From assembly GCA_964652075.1 (NCBI GenBank), contig CAZYZQ010000069.1:1-12732 (forward strand): a stretch of DNA of 12,732 nucleotides, written 5' to 3'. The position numbers were made by a program, and so were the translations under genes. Positions 1-7,644 of the stretch are shown here, piece by piece. The stretch comes from CAZYZQ01 sp964652075 (GTDB lineage: Bacteria; Bacillota; Clostridia; Oscillospirales; Oscillospiraceae). Each line of letters starts with the position of its first letter. Within the stretch, counting starts at the first letter, position 1. The notes under the pieces were generated by a model. That model was not told the origin of the DNA and ran no database searches. It saw nothing but the letters and a program-made list of their open reading frames with translations.

Positions 1-2
1 AC

Positions 3-158
3 CCCTACCGCCGCCGGATCCTTCTGCACCTGCTCGACCGCATCTTCCGCGCCGAGGATCCCTGCAAGCTGCTCGCGCAGGATCCACGGTTTCAAAAGCA
101 GTTTGCAGCGCTCGCCGGCACGCTCCGGGAGATGATCGAGCACCCGCCGCTGGGGTGA
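3..158 (+). CDS. C-terminal fragment of an unrecognised protein
   Basis: An open frame enters from the left edge and ends at TGA (156-158), giving the last 51 residues of a protein. The fragment is rich in Arg, Leu and acidic residues with regular hydrophobic spacing (for example RRRILLHLLDRIFRAED), so it looks like amphipathic helices. The other two plus-strand frames give Pro/Ser/Ala/Arg-rich text that does not look like protein, which supports this frame. I do not recognise the family; the tail of a helical regulator or enzyme would fit, but nothing decides it. The gene converges on rnhA. No hairpin with a T tract follows it directly. Its transcript could end at the hairpin at 430-461, which on this strand is followed by a T-rich stretch. 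Confidence 0.55.
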   Translation, partial: PYRRRILLHLLDRIFRAEDPCKLLAQDPRFQKQFAALAGTLREMIEHPPLG

Positions 159-220
159 AGCAGGATGCTGAGTCGTGCCCCCTTTCGTAGAGTGCGCCGC
201 AAATTATGCGTTGTATCCCC

Positions 221-381
221 AATAGAACAGCCCTCGTTCTTGGATCGCCCCCCTTGGGGGGAGAGCTGGCAGCGCCAAAGGCGCTGACTGAGAGGGAGGC
301 GGTAGGAAGTACGTTATTTAGACATCCCTGCATAGAGCTACCTCTCACACCCCGCATCGTCAGGCGGAGCGTGCCGAGGGC
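221..381 (+). repeat. Copy R1 of the hairpin-rich repeat, right end missing
   Basis: This is most of what the 308-bp gap 159-466 holds. The left end AATAGAACAGCCCTCG (221-236) matches the terminal inverted repeat of the copy at 8810-9089 with two changes. It is followed by a C6/G6 hairpin (248-253/256-261), a hairpin AGCGCC-AAA-GGCGCT (271-285) and the shared word GACTGAGAGG. After a short, different centre comes the shared block CTCTCACACCCCGCATC, then a GTGCCGAG block ending near 381. No right terminal repeat is seen. The 10-mer AGTGCGCCGC occurs on both sides (191-200 and 408-417), which could be a target duplication or chance. No gene is supported in 159-466. Confidence 0.7.
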
Positions 382-419
382 GGAGTTGCCCCTACACCTC
401 GAACGGTAGTGCGCCGCGC

Positions 420-461
420 GAAAAACGATCCCCCGCCACCTGTTATTTCAGGCGGCGGGGG
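420..461 (-). terminator. Intrinsic terminator after rnhA
   Basis: Read on the minus strand, an inverted repeat pairs 461-454, 453 and 452-449 with 442-439, 438 and 437-430. This gives a 13-bp GC-rich stem with one G-U pair and a 6-nt loop (AAATAA), followed by ATCG and five T (425-421). It begins 5 nt after the rnhA stop codon and should end the whole minus-strand transcript. On the plus strand the same hairpin is followed by TGTCTTTATTT, so it may also stop transcription from the convergent gene. Confidence 0.88.
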
Positions 462-466
462 TGTCT

Positions 467-907
467 TTATTTCTGAAATTTCCGGCTCTCGGCCACGGCC
501 AGCTCGTCGCAGCGGTTGTTTTCCGGGGTTTCGGCGTGGCCTTTGACCCAGTGCAGGCGCAGCTCGTGCGTCTCGGCCAGCTCCAGCAGGCGCGACCAGA
601 GGTCGGGGTTCAGCGCGGGCTTCTTGTCGGCCTTGATCCAACCGCGTTTGCGCCAGCCCACGGCCCAGCCCTTGGAGAGCGCGTCGATGACGTATTTGCT
701 GTCCGAGTACAGCTCGATGGTGCACGGCTCGCGCAGCGCCTCGAGCGCGCGGATCACGGCGGTCAGCTCCATGCGGTTGTTGGTCGTCCTGGCCTCGCCG
801 CCGGACAGCTCGCGCCGGTGCTCGCCGTAGAGCAGAATGGCAGCCCATCCGCCCGGGCCGGGATTGCCCGAGCAGGCGCCGTCGGTGTAGATGGTGACGG
901 TTCTCAT
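467..907 (-). CDS. rnhA: Ribonuclease HI
   Basis: This enzyme cleaves the RNA strand of RNA-DNA hybrids and so removes R-loops and Okazaki primers in the cytoplasm. The 146 residues match the bacterial type-1 length. The four catalytic carboxylates are visible: Asp9 (YTDGACSGNPGPGG), Glu47 (NNRMEL), Asp69 (YSDSKYV) and Asp134 (CDEL). His124 (WVKGH) is the mobile catalytic histidine. The segment 81-100, with tryptophans and lysines, is the basic protrusion of Escherichia coli-type enzymes. The start ATG overlaps the gyrA stop as ATGA (904-907). No clear Shine-Dalgarno sequence lies upstream, so translation probably depends on ribosomes finishing gyrA. It is the last gene of the run and is followed by the terminator at 420-461. 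Confidence 0.96.
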   Translation of the reverse strand: MRTVTIYTDGACSGNPGPGGWAAILLYGEHRRELSGGEARTTNNRMELTAVIRALEALREPCTIELYSDSKYVIDALSKGWAVGWRKRGWIKADKKPALNPDLWSRLLELAETHELRLHWVKGHAETPENNRCDELAVAESRKFQK

Positions 908-3414
908 GATTCGGGGGTTTCCGGCGCTTCTTCGGAGGCGTCGTCCTCGCCCGGCTCACGCTGGGTGAGCGCCATGGAGATCACGCGGTCGCCCTCCTCG
1001 CGGAAGCGCATGACAATGACGCCCTGCGTCGCGCGGCCCGCGACGCGGATCTTGTCAACGGCGGTGCGGATCAGGATGCCCGCCTGCGTGACAAGCAGCA
1101 GATCCTCCGAGCCGTCCACAACCTTGACGCCGATCACCGGGCCGGTCTTTTCCGTGACGAGGTGGTTCTTGATGCCGAGGCCGCCGCGGTTCGTGATGCG
1201 GTACTCCTCGACCGGCGAGCGTTTGCCATAGCCGCGCTCCGTGATCGAGAGGACGGTCTTGCCCTCGCCCATGCGCGCCGCGCCGACGACGAAGTCGCCG
1301 TCCCGCAGGCGGATGCCGCGCACGCCGACGGCCTGCCGGCCCATCGGGCGCACGTCGTTTTCGTCGAAGCAGACGGCCATACCGTTGTGCGTGGCGATCA
1401 GGATCTTCTTCGTGCCGTCCGTCTCACGCACCGTGACGAGCGCGTCGCCCTCGTCCATCGTGAGCGCGCGGATGCCGTTGTTGCGCAGGTTCCGGAGCGC
1501 CGTGACCGGCAGGCGCTTGACCGTGCCGAAGCGCGTGACCATAAAGAGGTACAGCTCCTCGGTGGCCTTCTCGCGGTAGTGGAGCATGGTCTGCACATGT
1601 TCTCCCTGCTCAATCTGCAAAATGTTGACAAGGTTGGTGCCCTTCGCGGCCTTGCCGGATTCGGGGATCTGGTAGCCCTTCTTCTTGTAGACCTTGCCGG
1701 TGTCGGTGAAGAAGAGAATATAGTCGTGCGTGGATGCGGTAAACACTTCTACAACGTTATCCTCTTCCCGGGTTGTGATGCCCTTCTTGCCCATGCCGCC
1801 CTTGGACTGGGCGCTGTACTCGGAGACGGGCGTGCGCTTGATGTAGCCCGCCTCGGTCAGCGTGAAGACGCAGTCTTCCTCCTCAATCAGATCCTCAATG
1901 TCGATCTCGTCTTCGACGTCCTGAATCTCGGTGACGCGCGCGTCGCCGTACTTTTCGCCGATCGCGGTCAGCTCCTCCTTCAGGATCTGGCGCACAAGGC
2001 CCTCGTCCTCCAGCACGCGGCGGAAGTAGGAAATTTTCTCCTCTAATTCCTTGTATTCATTCTCAAGCTTTTCGCGATCAAGCCCCTGCAAGCGCTTGAG
2101 CTGCATGTCGAGAATCGCCTGCGCCTGCACCTCGTCGAGCGAGAAGCGCGCCATCAGGTTCTCCTTCGCGTTGTCGTAGGAGGTGCGGATGATGTGAATG
2201 ACTTCGTCGATATTGTCCTGCGCGATGAGAAGACCTTCCAGCAGATGTGCGCGCTCGAGCGCCTTTTTCAGGTCGTAGCGCGTCCGGCGGACAATGATTT
2301 CCTCCTGAAACGCCAGATATTCGTCGAGAATATGGCGAAGCGAGAGAATTTTCGGCTGCTTCTGGTTGTCAACCAGTGCCAGCATATTGATCGCGAAGGT
2401 CGTCTGCATCTGCGTGTTGGCGAAGAGGGTGTTCAGCACCACCTGCGGGTTCGCGTCGCGCTTGAGCTCGATGACCATGCGCATGCCCTCGCGGTCGGAT
2501 TCGTCGCGCAGGTCGGAGATGCCCTCGATGCGCTTGTCCTTGACCTGGTCGGCAATCGCGCGGATCAGCTGGCGTTTGTTGACCTGATACGGCAGTTCTG
2601 TGACGATGATGCGCGTCCGGTTCTGGCCGAATTCCTCAAAATGCGTCCGCGCGCGCACCTTGACGCGCCCACGGCCGGTGGCGTAGGCCGCGCGGATGCC
2701 GCTGCGGCCCATGATGATGCCCTTCGTCGGGAAGTCCGGCCCCTGAATGTGCGCCATCAGGTCGTTCAGCGTCGCCTCGGGGTTGTCGAGGACTTCCACG
2801 CACGCGCCGATGACCTCGCGCAGGTTGTGCGGGGGGATATTCGTCGTCATGCCGACGGCGATGCCGGAAGAACCGTTTACCAAAAGGTTCGGGAAACGGG
2901 AGGGCAGCACACGCGGCTCCTTGCGCGTCTCATCGAAGTTCGGGTCCCAGTCGACCGTGTCCTTCTCAATCTCGCGGAGCATTTCGTTGGAAATTTTCGA
3001 CAGCCGCGCCTCCGTATAACGGTAGGCGGCGGGTGGATCGCCGTCAACCGAACCGAAGTTGCCGTGGCCCTCGACGAGCTGGTAGCGCATCGAGAAGTCC
3101 TGCGCAAGGCGCACCATGGCGTCGTAGACGGACGCGTCGCCGTGTGGATGGTACCGGCCCAGCACGTCACCCACGCAGGTGGCGGACTTTTTAAAGGGCT
3201 TGTCGGAGGTCAGGTTGTCCTCGTACATGGCGTAGAGGATGCGCCGGTGGACGGGCTTCAGGCCGTCGCGCACGTCCGGCAGCGCCCGCCCGACAATGAC
3301 GGACATGGCGTATTCAATATAGGACTTCTGCATCTCCTCGACGAGGTTCGATTCCGTAATCACCTGATCGGGAAACGCAATGTCCTCCGGCTTGTAATCT
3401 CTGTTATGAGCCAA
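904..3414 (-). CDS. gyrA: DNA gyrase subunit A
   Basis: This is the breakage-reunion subunit that introduces negative supercoils together with GyrB. It has 836 residues, close to usual. The N-terminal domain shows LPDVRDGLKPVHRRILYAM (residues 45-63), the quinolone-region block HPHGDASVYD (89-98) and the active-site tyrosine Tyr133 in AYRYTEARL. The helical tower and coiled coil follow to about residue 500, then the beta-pinwheel and an acidic tail (GEDDASEEAPE). The GyrA box is degenerate: QSKGGMG at 536-542, against the usual QRRGGKG. The quinolone position normally held by Ser is Ala94. I chose a TTG start at 3414 because a full AAGGAGGA lies 7 nt upstream; an in-frame TTG at 3438 has no such site. 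The gap to gyrB is 13 nt. Confidence 0.96.
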   Translation of the reverse strand: MAHNRDYKPEDIAFPDQVITESNLVEEMQKSYIEYAMSVIVGRALPDVRDGLKPVHRRILYAMYEDNLTSDKPFKKSATCVGDVLGRYHPHGDASVYDAMVRLAQDFSMRYQLVEGHGNFGSVDGDPPAAYRYTEARLSKISNEMLREIEKDTVDWDPNFDETRKEPRVLPSRFPNLLVNGSSGIAVGMTTNIPPHNLREVIGACVEVLDNPEATLNDLMAHIQGPDFPTKGIIMGRSGIRAAYATGRGRVKVRARTHFEEFGQNRTRIIVTELPYQVNKRQLIRAIADQVKDKRIEGISDLRDESDREGMRMVIELKRDANPQVVLNTLFANTQMQTTFAINMLALVDNQKQPKILSLRHILDEYLAFQEEIIVRRTRYDLKKALERAHLLEGLLIAQDNIDEVIHIIRTSYDNAKENLMARFSLDEVQAQAILDMQLKRLQGLDREKLENEYKELEEKISYFRRVLEDEGLVRQILKEELTAIGEKYGDARVTEIQDVEDEIDIEDLIEEEDCVFTLTEAGYIKRTPVSEYSAQSKGGMGKKGITTREEDNVVEVFTASTHDYILFFTDTGKVYKKKGYQIPESGKAAKGTNLVNILQIEQGEHVQTMLHYREKATEELYLFMVTRFGTVKRLPVTALRNLRNNGIRALTMDEGDALVTVRETDGTKKILIATHNGMAVCFDENDVRPMGRQAVGVRGIRLRDGDFVVGAARMGEGKTVLSITERGYGKRSPVEEYRITNRGGLGIKNHLVTEKTGPVIGVKVVDGSEDLLLVTQAGILIRTAVDKIRVAGRATQGVIVMRFREEGDRVISMALTQREPGEDDASEEAPETPES

Positions 3415-3421
3415 TCGGAGT

Positions 3422-3427
3422 TCCTCC

Positions 3428-3429
<2 letters not shown>
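3422..3429 (-). promoter_or_regulatory. Ribosome-binding site that sets the gyrA start
   Basis: On the minus strand this reads AAGGAGGA, a near-perfect anti-16S match, and it overlaps the gyrB stop codon (3428-3430). It sits 7 nt before the TTG at 3414-3412, which is why that rare start codon is preferred over the upstream TTG at 3438. The overlap suggests that gyrB termination and gyrA initiation are linked. Confidence 0.8.
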
Positions 3430-5353
<1,924 letters not shown>

Positions 5354-5386
5354 AGTGTATTGTCCTTTCGGATTGGGTTGAGTATG

Positions 5387-5405
5387 AAAACGCGCCAAAG
5401 GCGCG
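5387..5405 (-). terminator. Small hairpin with T tract in the gyrB leader
   Basis: On the minus strand CGCGCC-TTT-GGCGCG (5405-5391) is followed directly by four T (5390-5387) and then C. This is the form of a short intrinsic terminator or attenuator, located 34 nt before the gyrB start. With a 6-bp stem and a short T run it is probably weak, and it may instead be a stray hairpin module of the neighbouring repeat family, which uses the same GCGCC-TTT-GGCGC core. Confidence 0.3.
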
Positions 5406-5433
5406 GGGTGGGTGGGGTGTCGGATGCATCTTC

Positions 5434-5718
5434 GATAGAACGACCCCGCGAAGCTCCCCCTACGGGGGGGAGCTGGCGGCGATAGCCGACGCCTCGGCCC
5501 AAAGGAAATGGCCTCGGCACGCCCCGCCTGAAGATGCGGGGTGTGAGAGGGGCTGCACCGAAGGGTTGTACAAGGGCGGGGCGTTTGCATCGTCTAATGC
5601 GAGCTTTTTTCTGCATAGCTTTCGGTGCTGTACAGATTTGTGACTGCATCCCCTCTCAGTCAGCGCTGCGCGCTGCCAGCTCCCCCCACCGGGGGAGCTT
5701 CGCGGGGGCTGCTCTATT
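5434..5718 (-). repeat. Copy R2 of the hairpin-rich repeat, inverted
   Basis: This copy fills most of the 375-bp remB-gyrB gap and runs opposite to the copy at 8810-9089. Its ends are GATAGAACGACCCCG (5434-5448) and CGGGGGCTGCTCTATT (5703-5718), degraded versions of the same terminal repeat. Inside are hairpins AGCTCCCCC/GGGGGAGCT (5678-5686/5691-5699) and AGCGC-TGC-GCGCT (5662-5674), and the shared blocks GTGAGAGGGG and ATGCGGGGTG. A central segment (5606-5650) is roughly 84% identical to 8879-8924 by eye. The region carries no convincing gene, although open frames pass through it. Confidence 0.8.
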
Positions 5719-5728
5719 GCAGAACGTT

Positions 5729-5980
5729 CTATCTCCGGCGCATCCGCTTCTCAATCGCGCTGGAGGAGACGGCGGTGAGGTAGATGCGGCGCATGCCGAA
5801 TTCCTCGGTCAGGACGAAGGCGCGCGGCACGTCGTCTGTGACGGCGATCACCTCGCCGGTCTCCTCGGCACGGCGCAAAAATTCGCGCGTTTTATATGAC
5901 CAGCTGGCGTTGTCGAGGTCGAATACGCCGATCACCGTCCGCGCCCGGACGGAGAAATCGCCGCCAATGGGGATATACAT
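5729..5980 (-). CDS. remB: RemB/YaaB-type regulator (DUF370)
   Basis: This is a small protein of the DUF370 family, to which RemA and RemB belong; RemA activates extracellular-matrix genes in Bacillus subtilis. It has 83 residues, normal for the family. The start MYIPIGGDFSVRARTVIGVF resembles B. subtilis YaaB, and the end carries the typical IYLTAVSSSAIEKRM. The location between recF and gyrB is exactly that of yaaB in Bacillus, which supports the assignment more than length alone. The start ATG at 5980 has GGAGGTG 5 nt upstream (5992-5986); an upstream in-frame extension to 6163 runs through repeat DNA and is rejected. A G-quadruplex motif lies beside the ribosome-binding site. The target genes in this organism are unknown. 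The TAG stop lies within a GATAGAAC word that resembles the repeat end. Confidence 0.88.
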   Translation of the reverse strand: MYIPIGGDFSVRARTVIGVFDLDNASWSYKTREFLRRAEETGEVIAVTDDVPRAFVLTEEFGMRRIYLTAVSSSAIEKRMRRR

Positions 5981-5993
5981 GGAAACACCTCCA

Positions 5994-6014
5994 GGGGTGG
6001 GGATGGGGGTGGGG
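5994..6014 (+). other. G-quadruplex-forming motif beside the remB ribosome-binding site
   Basis: The plus strand has four G runs of 4, 4, 5 and 4 bases (5994-5997, 5999-6002, 6005-6009, 6011-6014) with loops of 1, 2 and 1 nt. Such short loops and long runs favour a very stable parallel quadruplex. The plus strand is the template for remB, so the structure would form in DNA and its C-rich complement would be in the mRNA, one base from the GGAGGTG ribosome-binding site. The folding is predicted; a role is inference. Confidence 0.7.
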
Positions 6015-6040
6015 AGCGCGGCGCGGCCATCAATCCACGG

Positions 6041-6066
6041 GTAGGGGCGCACCTGTGTGTGCGCCC
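6041..6066. repeat. Short GC hairpin of the GTAGGGGCG...CGCCC type
   Basis: GGGCGCAC (6045-6052) pairs with GTGCGCCC (6059-6066) around a 6-nt loop, preceded by GTAG. The GTAGGGGCG start recalls a widespread class of short intergenic hairpins in Firmicutes, but I cannot confirm membership. There is no T tract, so it is not a terminator. Confidence 0.4.
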
Positions 6067-6100
6067 GGGAATGCACCAAAATTTTGTGCAATCCTCCAAC

Positions 6101-6144
6101 AAAAACGCTCTCCCGTAACCTCCCCAGAGGGGGGAGGTTACGGG
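6101..6144 (-). terminator. Possible terminator or attenuator between recF and remB
   Basis: Read on the minus strand, the 14-bp stem with a 5-nt loop (6144-6112) is followed, after GAGAGC, by five T (6105-6101). The six non-T bases between stem and T run make it a poor intrinsic terminator by the usual rule. If it works, remB and gyrB would need a promoter between here and their starts; I found no convincing one. Confidence 0.3.
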
Positions 6145-6268
6145 CAATAGCCCGTGACGACACCCCGCATATTCTCGCGGGGCGTGCCGAAGCCCTTTCC
6201 TTTTGGCTTCGGCGGCGGCTATCGCCGCCAGCTCCCCCCTCTGGGGCGCTTACGGGGGCTGTTCTATC
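6107..6268 (+). repeat. Copy R3 of the hairpin-rich repeat, left terminal repeat missing
   Basis: The right end CGGGGGCTGTTCTATC (6253-6268) is identical to the right terminal repeat of the copy at 8810-9089. The shared block CACCCCGCAT...GCGGGGCGTGCCGA is at 6161-6190, and a hairpin GGCGGCG/CGCCGCC at 6211-6217/6223-6229. On the left is a 14-bp perfect stem with a 5-nt loop (6112-6125/6131-6144). This overlaps a second possible stem ACGGGC-AATA-GCCCGT (6140-6155), so the two are mutually exclusive. The left terminal repeat is absent, and the boundary near 6107 is approximate. This copy occupies the 309-bp gap between recF and remB. Confidence 0.7.
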
Positions 6269-6289
6269 GGCGGTGCGTCCTGTCGCCGT

Positions 6290-7396
6290 TCAGCGTTCTT
6301 GAATCGTGCCACCCTCGATGAGGAAGCGTTTGCCGATGTCGGTGAAGCGGCCGCGCTCGCAGCAGGTGATGAAGACCTGTCCGCTGCGGATCTGGTTGAG
6401 GACGAAGTCCTGCCTTCCCGGGTCCAGCTCGGAGAGCACGTCGTCCAATAGCAGCACCGGTTCCTCGCCGGTGTCGCGGCGGCTCAGCTCGCGCTCCGCG
6501 AGCTTGATCGAGATCGCCGCCGTGCGCGTCTGGCCCTGCGAGCCGTAGCTCTTGACCGGCGCGCCGTTGATCGTGGCCGTGAAATCGTCGCGGTGCGGGC
6601 CGGAGAGGCATTGGCAGCTCTCCAGCTCGGCGCGGTAGTGGCTTGCCTGATGTTCGCGCAGCTGCGCGCGCAGCGCAGTCTCGTCCGCGAAGGGGTTGTC
6701 GATGGTCGAGACAGTCTCGTAGCGCAGGTGCAGCGTCTCGCGCCCGCCGGAGAAGTCCGCGTGGAACCGCGCGGCCGCCTCGCCCAGCGCGCGCAGATAC
6801 TTTGCCCGCGCCGCAATCAGCACCGCGCCCATGGCGCACAGCTGCTCGTTGAACTCCGGCAGCGCGTCCAGAAGGCCCGGGAAGTCGAAGCGGTCCTTGA
6901 GAATGCGCTGCTTGTGCTCAAGGATGCGCGTGTACTCGGAAAGCGCCCGCGCGTAGCCCGGCCGCAGCTGGCACAGCGCGGCGTCGATCAGCCGCCTGCG
7001 CGGCGCGGCGCCGGCCTTTAAGACCAGCAGATCCTCCGGGCAGAACAGCACGGTGGTCAGAAGCCCCGGCAGCGCGGCCGCCGTCTTCTGCTTGACGCCG
7101 CCGATGAAGAGCTGGCGCCGCCGCCGGTCGGGAAAGAGCAGCACGCGCAGGTTCTGTTCGCGCCCGCCGCTGAAAATATCCGCCGACAGCTCGCAGAACG
7201 GCGCGCCGAAGTGGATCAGCTCCTGCTCCCGCCGCGTCCGGAAGGAGCGGCCCTGCGAGAGATAGACGACGGACTCCAGCAGGTTCGTCTTGCCCTGCGC
7301 GTTGTCGCCGAGGATCAGGTTGACGCCGGGGCAGAACGCGGCGTCCAGCTCCGTATAGCTGCGAAAGCCGGTCAGGTGCAGGCGGTCAAGGCGCAT
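6290..7396 (-). CDS. recF: DNA replication and repair protein RecF
   Basis: RecF is an SMC-like ATPase that, with RecO and RecR, helps load RecA at single-strand gaps and stalled forks. It has 368 residues, typical length. The Walker A GDNAQGKTN is at 30-38, the family motif GPHRDDF at 266-272, the signature region SQGQTRT at 286-292, and Walker B with D-loop LLLDDVLSELD at 315-325. The start ATG (7396) lies inside rlbA, an 11-nt overlap, and no strong ribosome-binding site precedes it, so coupling to rlbA translation is likely. The position after dnaN and rlbA is the conserved Firmicutes arrangement. The terminal repeat of copy R3 begins 21 bp after the stop. Confidence 0.95.
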   Translation of the reverse strand: MRLDRLHLTGFRSYTELDAAFCPGVNLILGDNAQGKTNLLESVVYLSQGRSFRTRREQELIHFGAPFCELSADIFSGGREQNLRVLLFPDRRRRQLFIGGVKQKTAAALPGLLTTVLFCPEDLLVLKAGAAPRRRLIDAALCQLRPGYARALSEYTRILEHKQRILKDRFDFPGLLDALPEFNEQLCAMGAVLIAARAKYLRALGEAAARFHADFSGGRETLHLRYETVSTIDNPFADETALRAQLREHQASHYRAELESCQCLSGPHRDDFTATINGAPVKSYGSQGQTRTAAISIKLAERELSRRDTGEEPVLLLDDVLSELDPGRQDFVLNQIRSGQVFITCCERGRFTDIGKRFLIEGGTIQER

Positions 7397-7643
7397 CGGC
7401 GCCGCTCACTTCCCATGTCTGCCCCTCGAGCGTCACGCGGTCGCCGGGGCGCAGCTTCTTGCCGCGCATCGTGCACACCTCGCCCGCGACGAGCACCTGC
7501 CCGTTCTGGATAAAATTCTTCGCCATACCGCCGGATTCGACGGCGCCCGCAAGCTTCAGAAAGCTTTCAAGCTTGATAAATTCCGTGGTGATCGGAATTT
7601 TGGTCACAGCGCCGGCCGGGCGCTTTGTCACGTGTACCTTCAT
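7386..7643 (-). CDS. rlbA: S4-domain RNA-binding protein RlbA/YaaA
   Basis: This is a small S4-like RNA-binding protein of the YaaA family, found between dnaN and recF in most Firmicutes and thought to act in ribosome or RNA biology. It has 85 residues. The S4 signature is visible in IKLESFLKLAGAVESGGMAK (23-42) followed by QNGQVLVAGEV and RGKKLRPGDRV, the usual helix-helix-strand RNA-binding pattern. The start ATG is one base after the dnaN stop, with AAGGAG 7 nt upstream (7656-7651) inside the dnaN end, so the two are translated together. The longer N-terminal stretch (residues 1-22) is usual for YaaA rather than for minimal S4 proteins. The precise substrate RNA is not evident from sequence. 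Confidence 0.9.
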   Translation of the reverse strand: MKVHVTKRPAGAVTKIPITTEFIKLESFLKLAGAVESGGMAKNFIQNGQVLVAGEVCTMRGKKLRPGDRVTLEGQTWEVSGADAP

Positions 7644-7644
7644 C

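Noticed and set aside
5729..6163. Longer RemB of 144 residues
   Set aside because: The extra 61 residues come from repeat and G-rich DNA; MYIP at 5980 is the usual family start with GGAGGTG before it.
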